From the NCBI RefSeq assembly GCF_947253395.1, contig NZ_CAMXYY010000002.1:1-64000 (forward strand): DNA of 64,000 nt. Reading direction: 5' to 3'. Positions 9,052 through 18,029 of this stretch are shown here, one piece after another. The stretch is from an uncultured Olegusella sp. GTDB lineage: Bacteria; Actinomycetota; Coriobacteriia; Coriobacteriales; Atopobiaceae. The first letter of the stretch is position 1; every line of letters begins with the position of its first letter. The notes beneath the pieces were generated by a model. It ran no database searches. It was not told where the DNA came from and saw nothing but the letters and a program-made list of their open reading frames with translations. The position numbers and the translations under genes are program-made.

Positions 9052-9651
9052 ATGGCAAGCTCAAATGGAGCAGACGCAAGTAAGACTGCACTTGAAGCAA
9101 GTTATCTGCGTGCATTACCGACTCCTGTTATCAGCAGTACTACAGACAATGAAGGTGCGCTTGACCTGTTAGCCAAACTTGATTTGTGGACTCGTGCACA
9201 AGTCGTCTTGCTACCTGCAAGCGACCAAGGCGGTATCTCTATGACAGCCCTTGCCAAGCGAGCTTTTGCTGCTGGTAAACGTGTGGGGCTTTGCTTGAAT
9301 TGCAATGGTGTTGCCGACTGTATTGAGATTTTTTCTGAAGCAGAACTTGACGTTACAGAGTATACGATTCCCGAGGCATCTCGTTGCCGTGCCGAAGGTG
9401 ATACGTTGGGCTTCAGCTGCAGCGAGCTTGTAGAGTCGCTCTGTATCGTATCCGGGCTAGTGTTTGATGGCCAAGGGTATCGTGTTGGTGAAGATGACGA
9501 TAAACTCGATGAGTTTCTTGCCTTCTATCCTGGTCACAAGCTTGCTCTTGTCCGTTCGATGCAGGTCTCAAGCAACCCGTTGCCACATGGAGACAAAGCC
9601 ATTGCCGTTGATTACCTCATCACCGAAAATGCTGTCTGGCATTGTGCTTAG
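9052..9651 (+). CDS. 5-formyltetrahydrofolate cyclo-ligase family protein, divergent
   Basis: 199 aa. The C-terminal half follows the 5-FCL pattern: SGLVFDGQGYRVG, then YPGHKLAL, then a terminal DYLITE. The canonical enzyme has a glycine-rich GGGYYDR loop after the R-x-G; here that stretch reads GEDDDKLDEF, so the ATP/folate-binding loop is replaced by acidic residues. It may therefore be inactive, use another substrate, or be a repurposed relative. Start ATG 9052 follows AGGAGA with a 6-nt gap. It is convergent with the aromatic cluster and not in an operon. Family call is moderately sure, activity is not. Confidence 0.6.
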   Translation: MASSNGADASKTALEASYLRALPTPVISSTTDNEGALDLLAKLDLWTRAQVVLLPASDQGGISMTALAKRAFAAGKRVGLCLNCNGVADCIEIFSEAELDVTEYTIPEASRCRAEGDTLGFSCSELVESLCIVSGLVFDGQGYRVGEDDDKLDEFLAFYPGHKLALVRSMQVSSNPLPHGDKAIAVDYLITENAVWHCA

Positions 9652-9667
9652 TTGCTTCTTTGCAGCG

Positions 9668-9748
9668 GGTTTACAACACGCTATTGCTTCGTAGATGGTT
9701 CACGACGCATCTTTATATCCTAGTGGGTTTACGATGCACCTTTACTAC
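9668..9748. repeat. Degenerate short repeats in the convergent gap
   Basis: Three similar units of about 22 bp start near 9667, 9697 and 9725; the last two share GG(G)TT(C/T)ACGA(C/T)GCA(C/T)CTTTA. A CTGTAG/CTACAG inverted pair (9752-9757 and 9766-9771) follows and overlaps the aroQ stop codon, so the region may end transcription from both sides. Confidence 0.35.
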
Positions 9749-9766
9749 AGGCTGTAGAAATGACGA

Positions 9767-10777
9767 CTACAGCTTGCACGCAGTGACATTCAAATGAGCG
9801 GCCATATCCCTAATAGCTTTGGCGTAGCCCTCGACACCTAAGCCCACAATAGACTCAAAGCATGCGCCGCGCACGTAAGAAATCTGTCTAAATGCTTCAC
9901 GCTTGTCTACCTCAGAAATATGTACCTCGATAGTGGGAATATCAACTGCGCGTAGGGCATCAAGCAAAGCAATTGAAGTATGTGTCAGAGCTCCTGGATT
10001 GATGATAATACCGTCATAAACCTGATAGGCATCTTGGATGCGGTCAACGATATCGCCTTCATGGTTGGACTGAAAACATGAGCATGTACTAAAGCCAGTT
10101 TCACTGGCTACCGCTTTGCAAAGGGTGAGTAGATCATCGTAGCTGCTATGACCATAAATATCAGGTTCACGAATGCCAAGCATATTGATATTAGGCCCGT
10201 TGATGATAAGAAGTCTGTAGTCTTGAGTAGAGATACTCTCATCCTTAAAATCATCAGCAGTGCCGAGTTCGTTTGACGTTTCTTGCACGACGTCTGCTTC
10301 GCCTGTCGTATCTTGCTCAAAAAGTTGGCTAAGTCCTGCCAAGTCATCAACATCAGAATGGGCATGACTCAAAAGATGCGCACCACCAAATAAAGTGGCA
10401 TTGTTGGCACGTGATTGTGCTTCATAAGAACGCTGACGAGAAGGGCTGATACGCACACGTAGATTGGATGCTAAAGGAGATGTACCCACCACAGTATCTG
10501 CATCTTCAGGATTAAGGCCCGTGAGTTCAACAAAGGAGTTGTATACATCACGAACGAGGCGCGGCCCAAAAACCACCTCAAGACCATCGAAACCTCGTGA
10601 AGCTAAACCAAGTACGCCAGGGATGGATTCCAGCGCTTCATCGTCAACTTCATCAGGATTGACGATACGCAGCCTAAGGCGTGTCATGCACAAAGAGTTA
10701 GAGCGGACATTTTCTTTGCCACCTACACTCAAAAGTACTGATTTCGCGATTGACGAAGGCGAAGCTTCGACTGCCAT
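9767..10777 (-). CDS. aroQ: PTS EIIB domain fused to type II 3-dehydroquinate dehydratase
   Basis: 336 aa with two recognisable domains. Residues ~8-85 resemble a glucose-family PTS EIIB domain, including GGKENV and CMTRLR, whose Cys30 matches the phosphorylated cysteine, and GLEVVFG. Residues ~86-185 are a low-complexity acidic linker. Residues ~187-336 are type II dehydroquinase, which converts 3-dehydroquinate to 3-dehydroshikimate: GPNINMLG, EPDIYG (Tyr208), FQSNHEG (Glu240), NPGALTHTS (Asn260, His266), and REAFR near 293-297. ATG 10777 has GGGAGG about 10 nt upstream. It is the last gene of the minus-strand aromatic operon, 132 bp after aroE/K. The EIIB part keeps its phosphorylatable Cys but has no EIIA or EIIC nearby, so it may sense PTS phosphorylation; that is inference. 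Confidence 0.88.
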   Translation of the reverse strand: MAVEASPSSIAKSVLLSVGGKENVRSNSLCMTRLRLRIVNPDEVDDEALESIPGVLGLASRGFDGLEVVFGPRLVRDVYNSFVELTGLNPEDADTVVGTSPLASNLRVRISPSRQRSYEAQSRANNATLFGGAHLLSHAHSDVDDLAGLSQLFEQDTTGEADVVQETSNELGTADDFKDESISTQDYRLLIINGPNINMLGIREPDIYGHSSYDDLLTLCKAVASETGFSTCSCFQSNHEGDIVDRIQDAYQVYDGIIINPGALTHTSIALLDALRAVDIPTIEVHISEVDKREAFRQISYVRGACFESIVGLGVEGYAKAIRDMAAHLNVTACKL

Positions 10778-10909
10778 AAGACTCTATCCTCCCTGGAGTT
10801 GCGAAACTTTAGTATAGGAAAGATTCTGCCCTACATATAGCTTTTACAAAGCTCAAACGGTGAGTGGCAGCATGTTTAGGCAAAAAAAGAAATTAGTTGA
10901 GAACATTAA

Positions 10910-12199
10910 TTATTCTGTTGTTTGGGTTTTTAGGAAGTCAGAAATAGCGTGCGCATCACCTGCAGGAGAACCAGTGCACGCAACAATGATATCTGCCCAG
11001 CTACGATAGAGATTCATGCGTTCGGCTGCAAGCTGGACGAGCCCTTTGGACTGTGAGAGGGGTCTGCCCCTAGTGGAAAGCTGTTCAATAGGGCGATCTA
11101 GCATCACGATAAGTCCATTTTGGTGAAGCAAATCGTAGTTTTCTTTGCGTACAACTACACCGCCACCACAGGAGATAACAAGACCTGACCTACTTGCATA
11201 GTCTGCAAGAATTTGAGATTCAGCGTCACGAAAAGCAGCTTCGCCATGTGCGCTGATAAAGCCTGCAGCGGTGCTGTCTTCTTTTATTTCAAAAGCTGCA
11301 TCAAGGTCAATAAAAGGACGATGCAATTTGCGTGCTAAAAGGGCGCCCGTACTCGTCTTGCCAACTCCTGGCATTCCGATTAAACAGATATTGGTCATAG
11401 AACTGCGCAACTCACGCTCAATCATTTCAATCGTTTTCTGTGAATGGGTAGTGCTCAAGAAAAGCTCAGATGAAAGAGCTGCCTGAGCAACAAGCATGGC
11501 AAGTCCAGACTCAAAAGGAATGCCAAGACGTTCTGCTTGTAAACAAAGGCCCGTGCGTGCGGGGTTGTAGACGATATCAATGACTCCTCGCAGATGACTG
11601 AGCCTTGCTAGTGTTGTATTGCTCAGGGGGCTTGCAGGACAGTTGGGATACATACCCACAGGCGTTGTATTGATGAGAAGCTCAGCATCTGCATGGCGTG
11701 TGTCAAGTGTGTCATAGCTATCGTCACTATGACGGGAGATGACACTGACAGAGGCTTCCAATTCCTTAAGAGCGGCTTGCACTGCTTGACTTGCGCCACC
11801 AGACCCCAAAACGACAACAGGCAAATCAGAAAGTAGCTGAACTCCATTTGTACCCCAGTGATGTTTACAAAAGCGTTTGAGCATCCAAGCAAAGCCGCCC
11901 ACATCGCTATTATCGGCAAAAATGCTGCCATCACGGCGTTTGATCAAGGTGTTGGCAGTACCTATGCGTTGCGCACGTTCACTTACCTCGTCAGCCAGTG
12001 CAAAAGCATTGACCTTGTAAGGAATGGTGACATTGAGCCCCTGCCATGTACCATGGCGAATAAAGTCTTTAAGCTCTTCTGGCTCACGTTCGAAAAGCGC
12101 ATAGGGAGCCGAGCCTAGCATCTTGTGGATGCGAGGTGACCAGCTATGGCCAAGTTTGCGACCAAGGAGGCCAAAGCGAGAGTCAGGGGCTTCAGCCAT
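10910..12199 (-). CDS. aroE/aroK: Fused shikimate dehydrogenase-shikimate kinase
   Basis: 429 aa carrying two consecutive pathway steps. Residues 1-~265 are shikimate dehydrogenase (3-dehydroshikimate to shikimate): FGLLGRKLGHSWSP for shikimate binding, NVTIPYK with catalytic Lys62, DNSDVGG with Asp99, and the nucleotide loop GSGGASQAV. Residues ~268-429 are shikimate kinase: Walker A GMPGVGKTS (275-283), DLD (298-300), CGGGVV (344-349) and lid RGRPL. No stop or frameshift separates them. The ATG overlaps the pheA stop (TAATG), implying translational coupling. Fusions of these enzymes occur in some lineages, but this pairing with aroE first is uncommon as far as I know. Confidence 0.95.
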   Translation of the reverse strand: MAEAPDSRFGLLGRKLGHSWSPRIHKMLGSAPYALFEREPEELKDFIRHGTWQGLNVTIPYKVNAFALADEVSERAQRIGTANTLIKRRDGSIFADNSDVGGFAWMLKRFCKHHWGTNGVQLLSDLPVVVLGSGGASQAVQAALKELEASVSVISRHSDDSYDTLDTRHADAELLINTTPVGMYPNCPASPLSNTTLARLSHLRGVIDIVYNPARTGLCLQAERLGIPFESGLAMLVAQAALSSELFLSTTHSQKTIEMIERELRSSMTNICLIGMPGVGKTSTGALLARKLHRPFIDLDAAFEIKEDSTAAGFISAHGEAAFRDAESQILADYASRSGLVISCGGGVVVRKENYDLLHQNGLIVMLDRPIEQLSTRGRPLSQSKGLVQLAAERMNLYRSWADIIVACTGSPAGDAHAISDFLKTQTTE

Positions 12200-13350
12200 T
12201 AGATGACCTCACGGTAACTTCCGAGATAGCGCATGTCTTCGCAGACATTGCCGAGGGTTGACATGAGCTGTGTAAATTCAGGAGCTACGACGGGACAATC
12301 CACATCAAAATAAAACATGAACTCAAAGTCCTTGCCTAGAATAGGCCGACTCTCAAGTTTAATGATATTGATATCGAGGGCATAAAACTTAGCAAGCACT
12401 TTGAAAAGAGCCCCAGGTTCATTGCCAACGACAAGCATCAAAGAACTGCGGTCTGCACCAGGATAGACAGTGAGTTTTTTTGTGATACAAGCAAAGCGGG
12501 TGTAGTTATCATCGCGATCCTGCACTGCTTGCGCAAGGGGAACTAAGCCATAAAGTTCTGCGCACGCACGTGATGCAAGGGCAGCAACATCACTACGTTC
12601 AGAATTGGCAACCAGTTTGGAGGCAGCAGCGGTATTCTCAACCACATGTACCTGTGCGTGAGGCAGTGATTGCAAAAAGCTCATACTCTGAGCAACTGCT
12701 TGCTCATGGCTATAAATTTCGCGAATATCCTCAAGTTTCGTGCCTGGTTTGGCAAGAAGATTGTGATCAACCTTAAGGCGGCAGGTGCGTACAATATGGA
12801 AGTCATACTGCATCATGAGGTCGTAGACCTCATTTACCGATCCTGCGCTGCTATTTTCAATGGGCAGCACACCATAGTCGGAAAATCCCTGGTCAACCGC
12901 ACGAAAAACACCATCAAAGGTATCGAAGTAGCTAATGTTGGCATGCTTGAACAGACAATCAGTTGCAATTTGTGAATAAGCTCCCTCAACGCCTTGGCAG
13001 GCAACAAAGGCATCACGAGGGAAAAGCTCAGGAGACTCTTTGAGAGCTTCGTTAATGTTTGCAACTACCTGATTGCTGTGACCCAAAGCACTCGTTTGAC
13101 GTGAGCGAGAAGCTTCCATAAGCAAAGACATCAGTACTTGGACATAGGCCTGCTGGTCCTTAGGCACCTTGGCTGCGGCATTGACAAGTATTTGATGCTC
13201 GCGATCGCGGTTAAAAACGGGAAGCTTGTGTTCAGCTTTATAAGCTGCGACCTTATGAGCAACATCCATGCGCTCTTTGAAGAGCTCAAGAATGTCGTCA
13301 TCGATACGGTCAATATGCTTACGTAGTTCTGAAATATCTGCCATGGTCAT
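12199..13350 (-). CDS. pheA: Bifunctional chorismate mutase/prephenate dehydratase
   Basis: 383 aa P-protein that converts chorismate to phenylpyruvate. Residues ~1-85 are an AroQ-class chorismate mutase (LRKHIDRIDDDILELFKERM, with NRDRE near 47-51). Residues ~105-290 are prephenate dehydratase, with QGVEGAYSQ, PIENSSAG and the active-site TRF in DNYTRFACI. The C-terminus is an ACT domain with GALFKVL and the ESRP motif, which typically binds Phe for feedback inhibition. Two ATGs (13350 and 13344) are possible; the Shine-Dalgarno is weak. It lies 41 bp downstream of aroC and overlaps aroE/K by one base. Confidence 0.96.
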   Translation of the reverse strand: MTMADISELRKHIDRIDDDILELFKERMDVAHKVAAYKAEHKLPVFNRDREHQILVNAAAKVPKDQQAYVQVLMSLLMEASRSRQTSALGHSNQVVANINEALKESPELFPRDAFVACQGVEGAYSQIATDCLFKHANISYFDTFDGVFRAVDQGFSDYGVLPIENSSAGSVNEVYDLMMQYDFHIVRTCRLKVDHNLLAKPGTKLEDIREIYSHEQAVAQSMSFLQSLPHAQVHVVENTAAASKLVANSERSDVAALASRACAELYGLVPLAQAVQDRDDNYTRFACITKKLTVYPGADRSSLMLVVGNEPGALFKVLAKFYALDINIIKLESRPILGKDFEFMFYFDVDCPVVAPEFTQLMSTLGNVCEDMRYLGSYREVI

Positions 13351-13391
13351 TCCGCTTTCTTAAAGTAGAGGTTATTTGTTCCTTTTGTAGT

Positions 13392-14528
13392 TTAAAGGTA
13401 ATGCTCATCATCTGCGCCGCAGGGAGGCCAGGCAAGCCAAGAATCCAAGATAGCAAGGGCACATGCAGACTCTGCTACAGGTACAGCGCGTGGGGCTATG
13501 CAGGGGTCGTGTCTACCCTGTACACGAAGAACAGTCTCTTCATTGCGTATGAGATCAACTGAGCGTTGTTCCTGCGCGATTGAAGATGTGGGTTTGACTG
13601 CCATGCGCCACAAGAGGGGAGCGCCACTTGTAACGCCTCCCAGATTTCCGCCTGCATCGTTTTTGGCAGGATATACCTTGCCATCAATAATGACATAGGG
13701 GTCATTGTGCTCGCTGCCAAGCATTCTTGCGGCGGCAAAGCCCGCGCCAAATTCCAGACCCTTTACTGCGGGAATTCCAAAGACAATACGAGAGATGGTT
13801 GATTCAATTCCGTCAAACATGGGTGAGCCGATGCCTGCAGGCAGTCCTGTGGCAACGCATTCCACAATACCACCGACAGAATCGCACGATTTTCTTGCCT
13901 TCTCAATATGGGCTTGCATCTCTTCTGCTGCCTGATCACTCAGTACGGGAAAGCTTCGGCCATCCTTTAAGCTGCGTATTTGTGCTGCGAGTGCCTCTGC
14001 ATCAGCGTGAGATCCTCGGGCAAAAAATGCCTCATCGGCTATACCTGCACATTCGCTGAGGTGGGCAGCGATGCAGACGTCACGCTCAGACAAAAGTTGC
14101 ATGGCAATACCACCTGCTGCACAAAGTGGTGCGGTGAGGCGACCTGAGAAGTGTCCTCCGCCTGAGACATCCTGTGCACCATGCCATTTTTGTTGAGCTG
14201 TCCAATCGGCATGACCAGGGCGAGGCACGCGCTTAAGCTCTTCATAATCTCCAGGACGTGTATTGGTGTTTTGAATAACAAGTGCCAGCGGTGCTCCCGA
14301 GGTAGTACCGCTCTGGTTAAGGCCAGACAGAATAGACACGGCATCCGCCTCTTTGCGCGGCGTTGACCAGCGCGCATGACCAGGTGCGCGGCGCATCATA
14401 TGCTGCTCAAGTGCTTCTCGATTGATATGGTGCCCCGAAGGGAGGCCTTCGATGACGCAGCCAATAGCAGGGGAATGAGACTGACCAAATATGGTGACAC
14501 GCAAGGCGCTGCCAAAACTAGAGGGCAT
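13392..14528 (-). CDS. aroC: Chorismate synthase
   Basis: Converts EPSP to chorismate using reduced flavin. 378 aa. Signatures: FGQSHSPAIGCVIEGLPSG at the N-terminus, RPGHAD, SGGGHFSGR, and near the C-terminus the GRHDPC motif. ATG 14528 is preferred over earlier in-frame codons because CAGGAGG lies 6 nt upstream and the family always starts just before the FGxSHG-like motif. Its 5' end overlaps the 3' end of aroA by 11 bases, a sign of coupled translation. Confidence 0.96.
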   Translation of the reverse strand: MPSSFGSALRVTIFGQSHSPAIGCVIEGLPSGHHINREALEQHMMRRAPGHARWSTPRKEADAVSILSGLNQSGTTSGAPLALVIQNTNTRPGDYEELKRVPRPGHADWTAQQKWHGAQDVSGGGHFSGRLTAPLCAAGGIAMQLLSERDVCIAAHLSECAGIADEAFFARGSHADAEALAAQIRSLKDGRSFPVLSDQAAEEMQAHIEKARKSCDSVGGIVECVATGLPAGIGSPMFDGIESTISRIVFGIPAVKGLEFGAGFAAARMLGSEHNDPYVIIDGKVYPAKNDAGGNLGGVTSGAPLLWRMAVKPTSSIAQEQRSVDLIRNEETVLRVQGRHDPCIAPRAVPVAESACALAILDSWLAWPPCGADDEHYL

Positions 14529-15840
14529 GTATGGCCTCCTGAGCTTGTGCTTTGCCACCCAGTAGGGCAAAGTCTTTAAAAAACTGAGGATAGGATTTAG
14601 CAACACAGTCTGCCCGGTGGATAAGCGTATCTCCGGTGCATTGGGTTGCCAAAATAGCTGCCATCATTGCAATACGATGATCTCCTGCAGCGTCTACAAC
14701 TCCACCCGTAAGGGTTGAGCCTCCGCTAATAAGTAAATCATCGGCTTCAATGCGCGCTCGTGCTCCGAGTGCTTGCAGTGTTGCACTGACGGTTTGCAGA
14801 CGGTCTGATTCTTTGAGGCGTAGGCGACCTGCGTTGACAAGACGTGTGGTGCCCGCCGCACATGCGCCAAGCACCGCCAAAGGAGGTACAAGATCGGGGC
14901 AATTTGAAACATCCATATGAATGCCTTGTAGGGAAGCAGGAGCGACGCTTGCGGTGTGGTTGCCACGAATAACGGGCGCACCAAAAAGGGAAAGAGCTGC
15001 CAAAATAACGCGGTCTCCTTGAGCGCTGCTCAGGTTGAGTTGTTTGACTGAAATTGGCTTCTTACCGATAGCAGCTGCTACCAGCCAAAACGCAGCGTTA
15101 GACCAGTCACCTTCCACCTTGATTGTCTCAGGGGCCGCGAGCTGTGTTCCTGACCCGAAAACACGATAAGCGCGATAGCTACCGTCGGCGAGCTGTTTGT
15201 GTCCTGCTTCGTATTCCACTCCAAATAGGCTTAGTGCGTTTAGGGTTAAGCGAACGTAGGGCTCAGATTGGAAAGGTTCACTCACAAATATCTCTGTGGT
15301 GCCTTTGAGCAGGGAAGCAGCAAGTAAAAGCCCAGTCACATACTGTGAAGAAACATTGCCTGGTAAGGTATAGTTTCCAGCTTGGAGCTGTCCTGTCAGT
15401 TTGAGTGGCCAGCTACCAAACTCAGAAAGATTACAACCGTGTGAGCAAAGTGCTGCGGTAAGTTGAGCGAGTGGACGTTTCGCTAAACGCCCTCTTCCCA
15501 TAAAGCTTGCGTCTGCGCCAAGCGCTGCTGCTACGGGTAACATAAAACGCAGGGTAGAGCCGGACTCTCCGCAGTCGAGCTGTGCTTGGGTACGTGGCTC
15601 AAACCTTGATGTTTTTGGGATGGGGACTACCCGAAATCCTGTTTTGGTAGAGGTGATACGGGCACCAAGTGCTCTGAGACAGGCAATAGTGGCATCAATA
15701 TCCTGTGAACTGCTGCTGCAGTCGATATTGCAGTTCTTATTAGCAAATGCAGCCAAGATAAGCAGTCGATGAGCGACTGATTTGGAGGCAATAGAGTTAA
15801 GCTTGCCACCAAGACTTCCTGGGCTAATGAGCATATCCAC
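14518..15840 (-). CDS. aroA: 3-phosphoshikimate 1-carboxyvinyltransferase (EPSP synthase)
   Basis: Joins shikimate-3-phosphate and PEP to form EPSP. 440 aa. Visible motifs are SKSVAHRLLILAA (substrate loop), CGESGSTLRFM, NVSSQYVTGLL, GDWSNAAFW, and the C-terminal LKESDR and DHRIAM segments. The predicted start is GTG 15840, which has GGAG 7 nt upstream; an ATG two codons later is the alternative. It is the first gene of the minus-strand aromatic operon, with its promoter in the divergent gap before aroF. Confidence 0.96.
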   Translation of the reverse strand: MDMLISPGSLGGKLNSIASKSVAHRLLILAAFANKNCNIDCSSSSQDIDATIACLRALGARITSTKTGFRVVPIPKTSRFEPRTQAQLDCGESGSTLRFMLPVAAALGADASFMGRGRLAKRPLAQLTAALCSHGCNLSEFGSWPLKLTGQLQAGNYTLPGNVSSQYVTGLLLAASLLKGTTEIFVSEPFQSEPYVRLTLNALSLFGVEYEAGHKQLADGSYRAYRVFGSGTQLAAPETIKVEGDWSNAAFWLVAAAIGKKPISVKQLNLSSAQGDRVILAALSLFGAPVIRGNHTASVAPASLQGIHMDVSNCPDLVPPLAVLGACAAGTTRLVNAGRLRLKESDRLQTVSATLQALGARARIEADDLLISGGSTLTGGVVDAAGDHRIAMMAAILATQCTGDTLIHRADCVAKSYPQFFKDFALLGGKAQAQEAIHAL

Positions 15841-16039
15841 GCAGGCACTCCGAAATCTCGTTTGGTTTCTTACATGGTTATTGTAAGGAGTGGATTATGG
15901 TAAAGAGTGGAAAATTCAAGAGATATAAATACGTCGCAGTAGTTACCAACTAGTCATTTGAAAATATTTATTTTTGTTGGGTTGTTACCATGTACTATGA
16001 CTAAATATTTTGACTCGAAGACAAAGGAGGATGGCCCCT
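15841..16039. promoter_or_regulatory. Divergent aroA/aroF promoter region
   Basis: 199 bp between two divergent aromatic operons. Toward aroF a -10-like TACTAT lies at 15993-15998 with a weak T-rich -35. Toward aroA a minus-strand TTGAAT with a 16-bp spacer and TAATCC is possible (about 15895-15922). A small dyad TAGTT-acc-AACTA (15940-15952) sits between them and could be a shared operator. No leader peptide rich in Phe, Tyr or Trp codons was found. Confidence 0.4.
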
Positions 16040-17134
16040 ATGATTGCCATCGTTAAAAAAACAGCTACCCAAGAGCAGCTGGACCATTTTATTCAGTGGA
16101 TTGAGGGCCGTGGATACAAGGCAAATGTCAGTCAGGGTCAAAATGAAACCATTGTCGGCATTATTGGCGATACCACACAAATTGATCCCTTTTTGCTTGA
16201 AAGTATGGACATTATTGAGCAGGTTCAACGTGTGTCTGAACCCTTCAAGAAGGCCAATCGTAAGTTTCATCCCAATGACACCATTGTTGATTGCGGTCGA
16301 GGTGTATTAATTGGTGGCGGTCATTTTCAAGTTATGGCTGGACCTTGTTCAGTTGAAGGCATGAACTTGATTGAGATTGCACGCGCAGTCAAAAAGGCTG
16401 GGGCTACGATATTGCGTGGAGGTGCATACAAGCCTCGCACGAGTCCTTATGCCTATCAAGGTATGGGTGAAGAAGGACTTGATCTGTTACTTGAGGCGGC
16501 GCAAGAAACCAATATGCCTATTGTTACTGAGGTTATGGATCCTCGCGATGTCCAACTTTTTGTGGACAAAAAAATAAATGTTATGCAGATTGGTGCTCGA
16601 AATGCGCAGAACTTCCCGTTGCTGCGTGAGGTGGGTAAAACCAACATCCCTATCCTGCTTAAGCGTGGAATTGCAGGTACGGTAGATGAGTTGCTGATGG
16701 CTGCAGAGTACATCATGAGTGAGGGAAACCAAAACGTTATCCTGTGTGAGCGTGGCATCCGCAGTTTTGAGACACGTACGCGTAATACCTTTGATGTAAA
16801 TGCAATTCCTGTACTGCACAAACTGACTCACTTACCTGTGGTAGGGGATCCCAGTCATGCAACAGGCTACACACGCTACGTAAGTCCTATTGCCTATGCG
16901 GCAACCGCTGCAGGTGCAGATGGTCTGGAAATTGAGGTTCACAATCAGCCCTCGCTTGCGTGGTCTGATGGGGCACAAGCGCTCACTCCCGAGATGTTTG
17001 CTGAGGCTATGAAGCGCATCGCTTTGATTCGTCAGGCAATTACGGTAGATCTTGATTGCGAGGAGGCACGGCTACCTAGCTCAATGAATGCAAAAAATCT
17101 TGCTACTGAGAGGGAAGAGGATGCCAAAGTCTAG
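16040..17134 (+). CDS. aroF: DAHP synthase, type I-beta with N-terminal regulatory domain
   Basis: Condenses PEP and erythrose-4-phosphate, the entry step of the shikimate pathway. 364 aa. Residues 1-~75 match the ferredoxin-like regulatory domain seen in Thermotoga-type enzymes, and the rest is the KDPG/DAHP barrel with MAGPCSVE (metal-binding Cys), LRGGAYKPRTSPY, LLKRGIAGT and DPSHATG. ATG 16040 is chosen because AAAGGAGG (16023-16030) is 9 nt away; the in-frame ATG at 16031 touches the Shine-Dalgarno. tyrA overlaps its end by 14 bases. Feedback control by Tyr or Phe is likely from the domain but not shown by sequence. Confidence 0.96.
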   Translation: MIAIVKKTATQEQLDHFIQWIEGRGYKANVSQGQNETIVGIIGDTTQIDPFLLESMDIIEQVQRVSEPFKKANRKFHPNDTIVDCGRGVLIGGGHFQVMAGPCSVEGMNLIEIARAVKKAGATILRGGAYKPRTSPYAYQGMGEEGLDLLLEAAQETNMPIVTEVMDPRDVQLFVDKKINVMQIGARNAQNFPLLREVGKTNIPILLKRGIAGTVDELLMAAEYIMSEGNQNVILCERGIRSFETRTRNTFDVNAIPVLHKLTHLPVVGDPSHATGYTRYVSPIAYAATAAGADGLEIEVHNQPSLAWSDGAQALTPEMFAEAMKRIALIRQAITVDLDCEEARLPSSMNAKNLATEREEDAKV

Positions 17135-18017
17135 CCGAGATGAATCAAACGCATCAAATGTTATTTCCGGTCGTGTTGGTATCGTTGGCCTTGGTCTGAT
17201 GGGAGGCTCTTTTGCCAAAGCCCTCCATGAGGGCGGGCGCGAGGTTTTTGCTTGGAATCGCACACATTCAACTCTTGAGTTAGCAATGATTGATACGGTT
17301 GCAGGTGAACTTAACGATACGTCCATTCCCAGCTGTGAACTCTTGATTTTGGCGGGCTATCCTGCCTCGGCGATTGAGTGGCTAAAAGAGAAAGCTCCAC
17401 TTATTTCAACGAGCACTATTGTGATTGATACGGTGGGCGTTAAGCGTATGGTTTGCCAACGTTGCTTTCCGTTGGCAAAAAAATATGGTTTTGCTTTTGT
17501 GGGCTGTCACCCTATGGCGGGCACTCAGTACTCTGGTTATGCACATTCACGCGCTTCCATGTTTCATGGTGCTCCCATGGTGGTGGTAGCTCCTGAGTAT
17601 ATGGATGATATTGAGCGTGTAGATATTTTGGAGCGACTCAAGCAACTGCTCGCGCCAGTAGGCTTTGGTAGATGGATGCTTGCTACTGCTGCCTATCATG
17701 ATGAGATGATTGCTTATACGAGCCAGCTTGCACATGTGGTGTCTAATGCTTATGTCAAAAGTCCTGCTGCCCGCCATCACAAGGGTTTCTCGGCTGGTTC
17801 TTACCGTGATTTGACGCGTGTGGCACGTTTGAATCCAGGTATGTGGACAGAACTCTTTTTGGATAATGCAGATAATTTAAGTGCAGAACTAGAGACGTTG
17901 ATTGGCAATTTGCAGCAGTACAAAGATGCACTTGATAAGCATGATGAACAAAAACTCTTTGAGCTTTTAGCGGAAGGCGATCGTCTGAAGCGTAAAGCGG
18001 AGTCACGCTCTGCTTAG
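17121..18017 (+). CDS. tyrA: Prephenate dehydrogenase
   Basis: NAD(P)-dependent oxidative decarboxylation of prephenate to 4-hydroxyphenylpyruvate, the Tyr branch. 298 aa. Rossmann loop GIVGLGLMGGS near residue 18, DTVGVK, and the catalytic histidine in VGCHPMAGTQYSG. No C-terminal ACT domain, so feedback by Tyr would need another site. ATG 17121 has GAGGGAAGAGG before it and overlaps the aroF stop by 14 bases. aroB follows after 12 bases, so aroF-tyrA-aroB form one operon. Confidence 0.95.
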   Translation: MPKSSRDESNASNVISGRVGIVGLGLMGGSFAKALHEGGREVFAWNRTHSTLELAMIDTVAGELNDTSIPSCELLILAGYPASAIEWLKEKAPLISTSTIVIDTVGVKRMVCQRCFPLAKKYGFAFVGCHPMAGTQYSGYAHSRASMFHGAPMVVVAPEYMDDIERVDILERLKQLLAPVGFGRWMLATAAYHDEMIAYTSQLAHVVSNAYVKSPAARHHKGFSAGSYRDLTRVARLNPGMWTELFLDNADNLSAELETLIGNLQQYKDALDKHDEQKLFELLAEGDRLKRKAESRSA

Positions 18018-18029
18018 AGGAGAAAACTG

